A DNA stretch of 20,999 nt from Pseudoramibacter faecis. GTDB lineage: Bacteria > Bacillota > Clostridia > Eubacteriales > Eubacteriaceae. Shown piece after piece: positions 6,285 to 13,416 of the stretch. Under the pieces are notes generated by a model. It was not told the origin of the DNA. It worked only from the letters and a program-made list of their open reading frames with translations, and searched no databases. Every line of letters begins with the position of its first letter. Positions within the stretch are counted from its first letter, which is position 1. The stretch covers positions 1 through 20,999 of the forward strand of contig NZ_JAYFFI010000026.1 of the NCBI RefSeq assembly GCF_036289405.1. The letters run 5' to 3'. A program made the translations under genes and the position numbers.

Positions 6285-7262
6285 ATGGCAAAACGAATCA
6301 ACACGGTTTTAGGTCCCATCGACGCGAAGGATCTCGGCAAGACCCTGATGCACGAACACCTGATCTACGGCTTCTGCGGCTTCCAGGGGGACGCCACCCT
6401 CGGCGGCTTCGACGAGCTGCGCTGCATCAAGGAAAACATGAAGTGGCTCACGCCCCTGCGCGATCAATACGGCTTTAAGACCATCGTCGATGCGACCAAT
6501 AATGAATGCGGCCGCGATCCGTGGTTTCTCGCGAAGATGGCCACCATCATGGATCTGAACATCATCTGTTCCACCGGTTATTATTACGAACCAGCCAGCG
6601 CCTATATGTATTGGAAATTCCGCAGCGGCTTCGCCGATGTCGAAACGGAAATCTATGAAATGATGAAAACCGAAATGACCGAAGGCATCGGCAACACGGG
6701 CATCAAGGCCGGCGTCATCAAGCTGGCCACCAGCAACGGCGAAATTACCCCCTTCGAAGAAAAATTCTTCAAAGCGGCGGCGCGCACCAGCCGCGACATC
6801 GACGCCACCATCATCACCCACACGGAGCTGGGCACCATGGGGCCGGAACAGGCCAAGCTGCTGACGGAGAACGGCGTTGATCCGAAGAACATTTCCATCG
6901 GCCACATGTGCGGCAATACCGATCTCGATTATCACGAACGCGTGCTGCAATACGGCGTCTTCGATTGCTTCGACCGCTTCGGCCTCGAAGGCGATCTTTT
7001 CCACACGCCCACCGACGCCGAGCGCTGCGACGTCATTGCCGCCCTGATCAACAAGGGCTACGAAGATCAGATTCTGATGAGCCATGACTCTGTCACCGTT
7101 GAACTGGGCCGTTTCCACGACAAAGACGCCGATCCCAACATGGCGCATGCCAATATCTTAAACATCCCGAGCCGGATCATTCCGATGCTTAAGGAACGGG
7201 GCGTCTCCGACGCGCAACTCGAAAAGATCTTCGTGACCAATCCGGCCACCGTTTTGAGCTGA
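6285..7262 (+). CDS. Phosphotriesterase-family metallohydrolase, possible lactonase
   Basis: A 325-residue amidohydrolase-superfamily protein of the phosphotriesterase branch, normal length. The binuclear metal site is visible in order: H23 and H25 in the HEHL motif, K146 in VIKLATS (the bridging, normally carbamylated lysine), H179 in THTELG, H207 in GHMCG and D268 in SHD. All expected ligands are present, so it should be active. Bacterial relatives outside the pesticide-degrading group are often lactonases or carboxylesterases (PLL enzymes, PHP proteins). In the context of a CoA transferase and a hydroxyacyl-CoA dehydratase under a matching promoter, opening of a lactone to a hydroxy acid is plausible. 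Start ATG at 6285 follows AAAGGAGAG. A strong hairpin follows the stop codon. Substrate is inferred only from context. Confidence 0.88.
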   Translation: MAKRINTVLGPIDAKDLGKTLMHEHLIYGFCGFQGDATLGGFDELRCIKENMKWLTPLRDQYGFKTIVDATNNECGRDPWFLAKMATIMDLNIICSTGYYYEPASAYMYWKFRSGFADVETEIYEMMKTEMTEGIGNTGIKAGVIKLATSNGEITPFEEKFFKAAARTSRDIDATIITHTELGTMGPEQAKLLTENGVDPKNISIGHMCGNTDLDYHERVLQYGVFDCFDRFGLEGDLFHTPTDAERCDVIAALINKGYEDQILMSHDSVTVELGRFHDKDADPNMAHANILNIPSRIIPMLKERGVSDAQLEKIFVTNPATVLS

Positions 7263-7287
7263 TCCTCCAAACTCTCAACACAAAAAC

Positions 7288-7319
7288 CCCCCGGATTCGA
7301 ATAAAAGGGAATCCGGGGG
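7288..7319. terminator. Bidirectional intrinsic terminator between convergent genes
   Basis: A perfect 11-bp stem (CCCCCGGATTC / GAATCCGGGGG) with a 10-nt loop lies between the hydrolase stop (7262) and the Ala/Lys-rich gene stop (7337). On the plus strand it is followed by TTTG, and on the minus strand by GTTTTTG. It probably ends transcription from both sides. Confidence 0.88.
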
Positions 7320-7336
7320 TTTGAATTGCCGCGTTT

Positions 7337-7759
7337 TTACAAAAGGTAAATCGGCAGTTCGTGCATCGCGTCGCGCTTCTTTTTCGCTTCAGCAGCTTCT
7401 TTTGCCGCTTTGGCCTCCGCTTCAGCTTTGACTTTCTTTTCAGCCGCGGCTTTCGCTTTCTTTTTGGCCTCAGCCTTGGCTTTCGCCTCGGCCGCTTTTT
7501 TCGCTGCTTCCTTTGCTGCAGCTTCTTTCGCCGCTTTAGCCTTTGCTTCTGTTTTCACTTTCTTTTCAGTCTCCGCCTTCTTTTTAGCTGCTGATTTTTC
7601 GGCCGCTTCCTTCGCCGCAGTGTCGTCTTCTTTCACCTCGGCCTTGGCGTTCTTTTCGTTGGCTTCCGCCAGCACCTCTGACGCCACTGCGCCGTTACTC
7701 GCCTTGACCGTTTCCGCATGGTTCTTCAATTCCGATTTGAGCTTGTTCTTTTTGGCCAT
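7337..7759 (-). CDS. Ala/Lys/Glu-rich low-complexity protein, candidate ParA adaptor (McdB-like role)
   Basis: A 140-residue protein of low complexity. The N-terminus (1-50) is mixed charged, residues about 50-128 are almost only Ala, Lys and Glu in short repeated units such as KAEAKAKA, and the last 12 residues (RDAMHELPIYLL) are suddenly hydrophobic. It is predicted to be a long basic helix or coiled coil without membrane segments. The ATG directly follows the ParA stop codon (TAAATG), and its GGGGGA ribosome site lies inside the end of the ParA gene, so translation is coupled. ParA ATPases usually work with a small partner encoded next door that stimulates ATP hydrolysis or links to cargo; this protein fits that position. 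The tail could bind a microcompartment shell. No sequence homology to known McdB was established; a TolA- or histone-like DNA-binding protein is the alternative. Confidence 0.7.
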   Translation of the reverse strand: MAKKNKLKSELKNHAETVKASNGAVASEVLAEANEKNAKAEVKEDDTAAKEAAEKSAAKKKAETEKKVKTEAKAKAAKEAAAKEAAKKAAEAKAKAEAKKKAKAAAEKKVKAEAEAKAAKEAAEAKKKRDAMHELPIYLL

Positions 7760-8530
7760 TTAAAATCCCCCTTTTGACTCAAGTTCCTCAAACAATGCCG
7801 TATAATCCGCAGCGCCGTTCGCCCTTGGTTTGTATTCAAAAATCGACTGTTTAAAAATCGGCGATTCCACCAGCGCAATATTCTTGCGGATGGTTTGTCC
7901 GATAAATTGATCGCTGAAATTCTGCTTGAGATTATCGTACTGCAGCCGGTTGATATTGTTGCGTCCGTCGTGCATCGTGGCAAAGATAAAGCTGATCGTC
8001 TTCTCGACGCCCAGCGACTCGCCCACATAGGCCAGGGTTTCCTCCAGCAGATGCACCCCGTCGACCGCGTAATACTCTGTCTGCACCGGCACTAAAATTT
8101 CATCCGTCGTCACCAGCGCATTGGTCGTCACCACCGAAAACGACGGCGAACAATCGATGAGACAATAGGCATAGCGATCGCAAATGGGCTCCAGTTTGCG
8201 TTTTAAAATAAACTCCCGGCCCACCATGCCCGAAAGCCTGGGATCAATGGTGGCCATGAGCAAGCTCGACGGAATGATATCCGCGCGCGCATTCAGCGGG
8301 ATCAGCACGTCATCCAGCGCTTTGTCGCCGGTCATCAGATGGTAAATGCAGGGGCGCTCGAGATCGTAATCCATCAGGGAGTTGGTGAGATTGGCCTGCA
8401 TGTCGCAGTCCACATAGAGCACGCGCTGCCCGGCCGCCGCGGCCTTTTGCTCCAGCAAATAACCGAGGTTGATCGCCGACGTCGTTTTACCGCAGCCTCC
8501 TTTTAAATTGAAAAAACTGATGGTCTTCAC
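7760..8530 (-). CDS. ParA/MinD-family ATPase, candidate microcompartment positioning protein
   Basis: A 256-residue ParA-type ATPase. The deviant Walker A KGGCGKTT (10-17) includes the signature lysine K10 needed for the ATP sandwich dimer. Walker A' is DCDMQAN (D41, D43) and Walker B is LIDCSP (D126). There is no N-terminal helix-turn-helix, so it is of the small, chromosome- or nucleoid-binding type rather than a plasmid autorepressor. The GTG start at 8530 is chosen because a GGGGGGAG ribosome site lies 3 nt upstream; a GTG at 8551 would put that site inside the gene. The gene follows pduT on the same strand after 150 nt without an obvious terminator, and abuts the Ala/Lys-rich gene. ParA proteins of this kind distribute plasmids, chemoreceptor clusters and carboxysomes (McdA). 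A role in spacing the Pdu microcompartments is inference from position. Confidence 0.88.
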   Translation of the reverse strand: MKTISFFNLKGGCGKTTSAINLGYLLEQKAAAAGQRVLYVDCDMQANLTNSLMDYDLERPCIYHLMTGDKALDDVLIPLNARADIIPSSLLMATIDPRLSGMVGREFILKRKLEPICDRYAYCLIDCSPSFSVVTTNALVTTDEILVPVQTEYYAVDGVHLLEETLAYVGESLGVEKTISFIFATMHDGRNNINRLQYDNLKQNFSDQFIGQTIRKNIALVESPIFKQSIFEYKPRANGAADYTALFEELESKGGF

Positions 8531-8680
8531 AGACTCCCCCCCTTGCTGCACGGTTTGACTGTTTTATTTTGTCCGCACTCTCTGCCGACGGCTTCCAAAA
8601 GTACGCTCAAAATAAAGCAGGATATCCGGAACACTTCAGCCATGCCCCGGATACCGTGATGCCATAGATCCTTTAACAAA

Positions 8681-9229
8681 TTAGAGAATCAGCTTGCGCA
8701 CGTCTTCATGCGGAGATGCAATCACGCTGGTGCTGGTGATCACGCCGTATTCTCTCATCGCGTTTTCCGCCGCCTTGACCGCCTGCTTCACCGGGGAGAC
8801 TTCGCCGGTTAAAACAACGAAGGCCTTGCCGCCGAGACCGCGAGCCATGCGCACGTCAACCAAATGGATATTAGCCGCCTTGACAGCCGTATCCGCGACC
8901 ACAATCGCAGAAATCGCATTGATCGTTTCGATAATACCGATAGACTGAACCTCGTCCACCTCCGTATTCGCCATGAGCGCGGGAAAAACCGCCGGGTGAA
9001 TATTCGGGATGACGTGGGATTCAACCACAAAGATGCCACCGACCACTTCGCCGTTTTTAACAGAAGATCTGACAGCGCCAACGTCGCCGGAAATAATGGT
9101 AATGTATTTCCCGGGGCAGATGGGTGTCGCCGTCACTAATTCGACACTTCCGGATTTGAGCATTTGATCAGTGGATTCGATGCCGATAGGGATGCTTTTA
9201 TATTCAATAAAACCTATTGCGTTTTTCAA
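8681..9229 (-). CDS. pduT: PduT, tandem-BMC shell protein with Fe-S site
   Basis: A 182-residue protein with two BMC domains (about 3-88 and 95-180), giving a pseudohexameric trimer. C38 in the motif ICPGK aligns with Cys38 of Salmonella PduT, the ligand that holds a [4Fe-4S] cluster at the threefold pore. Length (184 in Salmonella) and flanking motifs (AIGFIE, NIHPAV, IASPHE) agree. The pore cluster is thought to pass electrons through the shell, and pduS, its electron-transfer partner, is immediately upstream. The start is a TTG at 9229 with a weak GTGGAAAG site; the next ATG (residue 23) would cut the first BMC fold. Last pdu gene before the ParA pair. Confidence 0.93.
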   Translation of the reverse strand: MKNAIGFIEYKSIPIGIESTDQMLKSGSVELVTATPICPGKYITIISGDVGAVRSSVKNGEVVGGIFVVESHVIPNIHPAVFPALMANTEVDEVQSIGIIETINAISAIVVADTAVKAANIHLVDVRMARGLGGKAFVVLTGEVSPVKQAVKAAENAMREYGVITSTSVIASPHEDVRKLIL

Positions 9230-9306
9230 CTTTCCACTTCTTTCTCTAATGCATGTGCATCAGGCTTCGCCTGCCGCACGATTAAACACCGCTTGACGTT
9301 CCAAGT

Positions 9307-10626
9307 TTAGGCATGAATCGTGATTTTGCCATCGCCCACGGCGGTGACCTTCCCATCGATGCTTGCAAAAACGCGGGCGCTTAATGCACCTTCCGGAATT
9401 TCTCCGATCACCTGTCCGCGCGTCACGGTGTCGCCGACGGCCACGACAGCCTTAGCCGGCGCCCCGATGTGCTGGGACAATTGAATATTGACTTCCGTGA
9501 AAGTCTTCTTGCAGGCTTCCATCGGAGCCGTCTTGTCAAATTCGTCAAGACCTAAGCGTTTGGTCAGTCTATGAACATTAAAATGTTTCTGTTCAATAAA
9601 GGGATGAGCCGTTTTCGGTGCGTTGTGATGCGGGTTCTTGATGCCGGCTTTGCTCAGTTCGCCCTTCAGGTATTGGTTGACCTTCCAGGGCTGCAGATCG
9701 TGCACGCAGGCATATTCACACAGGCCGCATTCGCAACACAGAAATGCGTTGGTCGGTGCCGCCACCGGATCACAGGTACCGGCGTAGGCCGCGATGCGCA
9801 TCATTTTGTGCGGCCACAGATCGTGACCGAGCATGTTCCGCGGGCAAACTTCCGAGCACAGGCTGCACTGCATGCAGGCGGTTGCCGCCAGCTTCAGCGA
9901 ATCTTTAAAGCTTCTCGTTTTCGAGATGATCAGCGAGTGATCCTTCGGCAAAACGATCAGCCCCTTGGTGCCTTTGGTGATATAAGAATCCTCACTGACG
10001 ATCTTGCCCATCATCGGGCCGCCGTTAACGACCACATAATCCGAGATGATCGGGCCGCCGGCCAGCGCCAGGGCTTCCTTCACGGCAATGCCCAGCGGCA
10101 CCCTGGTCGTGATCCGTTTTTTTACCTTGCCAGTAACCGTTAAATATTTGTCAATGACCGGTTTTTCTTCGGTCAGATAATCGTGGATATTTAAAAGCGT
10201 CTCCACGTTCATCACCAATGCACCAACGGCGAGCGGAATGCCTCCTTCCGGCACGATGCGTCCGGTCGTTTCATAAACCAGGGTTTGTTCATCGCCGGCT
10301 GGATAGAAGTTATTCAAAATGCAAAGCTTGATTTTCGGATAGTCCTTCAAAAGATTGTTCAGATTGTTAATCGCCGGAACATATTTCTTTTTCAGACCGA
10401 TAATTCCCTCCTTTGCCTGGGTGTGATCCATAACGGTCTGAAGAGCCTCCAGCATGTCGGAAGCCCTCAGATCCATTAATTGTTGGTCCACGCGCAGCAA
10501 GGGTTCACATTCAGCACCGTTGACAATCACCACATCTGCCGTCGCGTCAATTTTGACGTGTGTCGGAAAGGTCGCTCCGCCGGCGCCGACAATGCCGGCG
10601 CGCTTTACCTTGTCAACTAAGCTCAT
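9307..10626 (-). CDS. pduS: PduS, RnfC-like flavo/Fe-S cobalamin reductase
   Basis: A 439-residue RnfC-related protein. The N-terminal FMN-binding part carries GAGGATFPTHVK and NGAECEPLL, then YPAGDEQTLV, an SLBB-like middle region, and two [4Fe-4S] motifs (CMQCSLCSEVCPR and CCECGLCEYAC). The C-terminus is a small biotinyl/lipoyl-like barrel (AVGDTVTRGQVIGEIP). PduS reduces cob(III)alamin toward cob(I)alamin for the adenosyltransferase PduO and is thought to exchange electrons with PduT. The ATG at 10626 is preferred because GGGAG lies 8 nt upstream; a TTG two codons earlier is too close to that site. It lies between pduP and pduT; pduQ, usual between pduP and pduS in enteric operons, is absent. 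Confidence 0.93.
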   Translation of the reverse strand: MSLVDKVKRAGIVGAGGATFPTHVKIDATADVVIVNGAECEPLLRVDQQLMDLRASDMLEALQTVMDHTQAKEGIIGLKKKYVPAINNLNNLLKDYPKIKLCILNNFYPAGDEQTLVYETTGRIVPEGGIPLAVGALVMNVETLLNIHDYLTEEKPVIDKYLTVTGKVKKRITTRVPLGIAVKEALALAGGPIISDYVVVNGGPMMGKIVSEDSYITKGTKGLIVLPKDHSLIISKTRSFKDSLKLAATACMQCSLCSEVCPRNMLGHDLWPHKMMRIAAYAGTCDPVAAPTNAFLCCECGLCEYACVHDLQPWKVNQYLKGELSKAGIKNPHHNAPKTAHPFIEQKHFNVHRLTKRLGLDEFDKTAPMEACKKTFTEVNIQLSQHIGAPAKAVVAVGDTVTRGQVIGEIPEGALSARVFASIDGKVTAVGDGKITIHA

Positions 10627-10643
10627 GAGCAACTCTCCCGTAA

Positions 10644-12062
10644 TTATTTGATATTAAAGGCGTCGCAAAGAACACATCTTCTTCTTCTTGCGAAAGATCT
10701 GGCAGAGGTCAGACCTTCCCCGGTCGGACCGGCGATGGTGAAGGTCGGATAGCCTTCGCCGCCGATGCCGAGCCCGGCGTAGGACGGGCCGTTCTTCACA
10801 AAGATGGTCGCGGCGATTTTCTTGCCCATCAGGGACAAAGCGTCAACGTTCTTGGAATGCATGGTGGCCGTGTGGCGGTTGCCGTGCTCCAGATCGCAGG
10901 CCAGATCGATTCCTTCGTAGACATTGTCCACGCGGACGATCCCGAGAATCGGCATCATCAGCTCGATCTGAACCAGCGGATGATCGGCCGGGCATTCGCC
11001 GATGAGCACACGGGTGTCATCCGGCACGTCGAGGCCGGCTGCCTTGGCGATGTATTTCGCGCTCTTGCCGACATAGTCGCGGGAAACGCGGCCGTCGGGC
11101 GCCACCATGGCCGCCAGATCGTCGAGGGCTTTTTTGTCCTTGATTTCGTAGGCGCCGTTTTTCTTCATGTTGAAGATCAAGTAGTCCGCCACCTGATCGA
11201 CGACGACGACTTCTTTCTCGGCGATGCACGGCAGGTTGTTGTCGAGGGTGCAGCCGTCGATGATGTCCTTGGCTGCCTTTTCGATGTCGGCGGTTTCGTC
11301 GACGAGTGCCGGCGGGTTGCCGGGACCGGCGCCGATGGCCTTCTTCCCGCTGGAAAGCACCGCTTTCACCACGCCCGGGCCACCGGTTGCGCACATCATG
11401 CGCACCAGCGGATGGTGCATCAGTTTATCGGCGGATTCCATGGTCGGATTCGCCGTGGTAACGACCAGGTTGGCCGGACCGCCGGCGGCAGCAATCGCCT
11501 GGTTAACCAACTTCACGCAGTAAATGGATGTCTGCAGTGCGCCCGGATGCGGTGCATAAACAATCGCATTGCCGGCTGCCAGCATCCCGATGGAGTTATT
11601 AACGATGGTTTCGTTCGGATTGGTCGACGGGCAGATCGCACCGATCACCCCAAAGGGTGAAAGTTCGAGCAGCGTCAGACCTTCATCTCCGGTCCAGCAG
11701 TCTGCCTGCAGGTCTTCCATGCCCGGCGTCTTTTCAGCACACACGTAGGCTTTTTTCACTTTGTCGTCGTAGTTGCCCATGCCGGTTTCTTCAACGGCCA
11801 TGTGCGCAACGGTTTCGACCACTTCTTTTTTCGTAAATACTTTGCGAATTTCTTCGATCACTTTATAACGCAGAGACAGGGGTGCCATTTTGTAAACCTC
11901 CCAGGCTGCGTTCGCTGCTTCAATCGCAGCGTCGATGTCCTGGAAGATCCCGTCTTTGCCGTCGACAACCGCCGCACCCGGTGCGTCGGCTGTTTCGACC
12001 CCTTCGATTGAGCTTAAAACCTTCTTGACAATCGCTTCAATGCCAGCTGTATCTATATTCAT
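10644..12062 (-). CDS. pduP: PduP, CoA-acylating propionaldehyde dehydrogenase
   Basis: A 472-residue CoA-acylating aldehyde dehydrogenase. The N-terminal 18 residues (IEAIVKKVLSSIEG) form the amphipathic encapsulation helix known to target PduP into the shell lumen. A low-complexity linker (about 22-32) separates it from the Rossmann-type NAD domain, with GAGPGNPPA around 245-252 and catalytic C279 in LDNNLPCIAEK. It oxidises propionaldehyde to propionyl-CoA with NAD+. The C-terminal FARRRRCVLCDAF is typical of the family. Start ATG at 12062 follows CAGGAGGAGG. It is the only CoA- and NAD-using enzyme of the compartment seen in this window. Confidence 0.95.
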   Translation of the reverse strand: MNIDTAGIEAIVKKVLSSIEGVETADAPGAAVVDGKDGIFQDIDAAIEAANAAWEVYKMAPLSLRYKVIEEIRKVFTKKEVVETVAHMAVEETGMGNYDDKVKKAYVCAEKTPGMEDLQADCWTGDEGLTLLELSPFGVIGAICPSTNPNETIVNNSIGMLAAGNAIVYAPHPGALQTSIYCVKLVNQAIAAAGGPANLVVTTANPTMESADKLMHHPLVRMMCATGGPGVVKAVLSSGKKAIGAGPGNPPALVDETADIEKAAKDIIDGCTLDNNLPCIAEKEVVVVDQVADYLIFNMKKNGAYEIKDKKALDDLAAMVAPDGRVSRDYVGKSAKYIAKAAGLDVPDDTRVLIGECPADHPLVQIELMMPILGIVRVDNVYEGIDLACDLEHGNRHTATMHSKNVDALSLMGKKIAATIFVKNGPSYAGLGIGGEGYPTFTIAGPTGEGLTSARSFARRRRCVLCDAFNIK

Positions 12063-12080
12063 ACTGCCTCCTCCTGAAAA

Positions 12081-13100
12081 TTATTCTGTCTTTAAAACCG
12101 CGAGCCCGGCTTCAGCGATGGCCATGTCCTGGTCGGCTGTGCCGCCGCTGACGCCGATCGCGCCGATCTGTATCCCGTCGACGATGAGCGGGTAGCCGCC
12201 GCCGAAAGTGACGATCCGATTGTCGTTGGTGAATTGAATCCCAAAGAGTGGACTGTCTTCCTTGGCCAGATCCTGCACCGCAGAAGTGGGGCACTTCAAA
12301 GCGTTGGCTGTGTAGGCCTTGTTCTGCGAAATGTTGATGCTGGCCAGCAGGGAATCCTTCGTGCGTTCGTAATACGCGAGATTACCGCCGATATCGACAG
12401 CCGAGAACACAATCGGCACTCCGAGTTCCTGCGCTTTCACGCGGGCGCCGGCAGCGATGCGTTTGGCAAGGATGAGCAGCTGTTCGCTGTCGGTTTCTTC
12501 AAATGCAGTCACTGGTTTGCCTCCGGTTTCACGATTTTCCTTGCTGTCTTCAAGGTTGCGTCTTGCAACTTCCCGGACCGATTCCTCAAATTCTTCGACC
12601 CGTGCGAGCACAAAGAGCAAATCCGACAGTCGGTTGACGAACTTCACCGTTTCCGGCCGAAGCTGCGCATTTTGCCCCCTGTATTCGACGATTTTGCGTT
12701 CCCCCCGACGGACGACCGTCCGCGCAAAGTGAAGCGCTGCCGAAGCGGCATTTCTGCCCGGGATAATGAATTCTTTCTGCGGGCCGATCATCTGAAGAAA
12801 GCGGTCTATGGTTTTTTCCATAAAATCCACATCTTCCTGACCGACTTTGTCCTTGAGCATCTTCCAGCCCTTTTCATCGCTGGCCAATTCCGCTTCAAGG
12901 ATGTAAATCCTTTGTTCTAAGAAATGGAGGATTTCTTTGATTTCCGTGTCTTTAACCAGCGCATGCGCAATGCCGATCGCCGCCTGGGCTTCGTCCATTG
13001 TGCCGTACGCGTCAACACGAATGTCGTCTTTCGCTGCGCGGCTGCCGCCGAACAAACCGGTGGTCCCTTTGTCGCCGCCGCGTGTATAAACATTCGGCAT
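12081..13100 (-). CDS. pduO: PduO, cob(I)alamin adenosyltransferase with C-terminal GlcG/DUF336 domain
   Basis: A 339-residue two-domain protein, as in Salmonella PduO (336). The N-terminal adenosyltransferase domain (about 1-185) carries YTRGGDKGTTGLFGG at the ATP site and AYGTMDEAQAAIG. The C-terminal part (about 205-339) is a GlcG/HbpS-type DUF336 domain (VPIVFSAVDIGGNLAYY, GGGYPLIVDGIQIGAIGVSG), which binds cobalamin or haem in relatives. It makes adenosylcobalamin for the diol dehydratase. It sits between pduN and pduP, 18 nt before pduP, in the minus-strand operon. Confidence 0.95.
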   Translation of the reverse strand: MPNVYTRGGDKGTTGLFGGSRAAKDDIRVDAYGTMDEAQAAIGIAHALVKDTEIKEILHFLEQRIYILEAELASDEKGWKMLKDKVGQEDVDFMEKTIDRFLQMIGPQKEFIIPGRNAASAALHFARTVVRRGERKIVEYRGQNAQLRPETVKFVNRLSDLLFVLARVEEFEESVREVARRNLEDSKENRETGGKPVTAFEETDSEQLLILAKRIAAGARVKAQELGVPIVFSAVDIGGNLAYYERTKDSLLASINISQNKAYTANALKCPTSAVQDLAKEDSPLFGIQFTNDNRIVTFGGGYPLIVDGIQIGAIGVSGGTADQDMAIAEAGLAVLKTE

Positions 13101-13111
13101 CTGCCATCCTC

Positions 13112-13408
13112 CTACAATGTTTTTTTGACGTCGGAGGTCTGGATTTCATCCACAATCCCGACGATGGTCATGTCAAGGGGCGTCGCCTTGTCGCCATACA
13201 CGAATCGCGCCGTACTCCCGGTGGTGACGATCACGGTTTCGCCGATGCCGGCGCCCACCGTATCGACCGCGATAGCCGTCGACTGACTCGAGTATTTTTC
13301 AAACTGGCTGTCTTCGTTGATCTTTTTGATGATCATCAGTTTACAGCCAACCAAATGCGGATCCTTTTGCGTTGAAACAATGGTTCCAACCACTTTTGCT
13401 AAATGCAT
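13112..13408 (-). CDS. pduN: PduN, EutN/CcmL-type pentameric vertex protein
   Basis: A 98-residue EutN/CcmL family protein starting MHLAKVVGTIVSTQK and containing VDTVGAGIGETVIVTTGS, the classic signature of the pentamer that caps the vertices of the polyhedral shell. One copy is seen in the window. Start ATG at 13408 follows GTAGGTGAT, and the gene lies 8 nt after the flavoprotein gene and 11 nt before pduO. Confidence 0.93.
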   Translation of the reverse strand: MHLAKVVGTIVSTQKDPHLVGCKLMIIKKINEDSQFEKYSSQSTAIAVDTVGAGIGETVIVTTGSTARFVYGDKATPLDMTIVGIVDEIQTSDVKKTL

Positions 13409-13416
13409 GCGATCAC

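Noticed and set aside
6309..7148. 279-codon minus-strand open frame opposite the PTE-family gene
   Set aside because: Antisense shadow; the plus-strand protein has the full metal-binding motif set.
7410..7763. Plus-strand frame rich in Phe/Ala/Ser that looks like a membrane protein
   Set aside because: It is the complement of the Lys/Ala repeats (AAG/GCC codons read as CTT/GGC and shifted frames). The minus-strand frame has the coupled start behind ParA and a terminator after it.
8531..8680. Separate promoter or terminator between pduT and the ParA gene
   Set aside because: No convincing -35/-10 pair, -24/-12 box or stem with U-tract was seen; read-through from the pdu operon is left as the simplest view.
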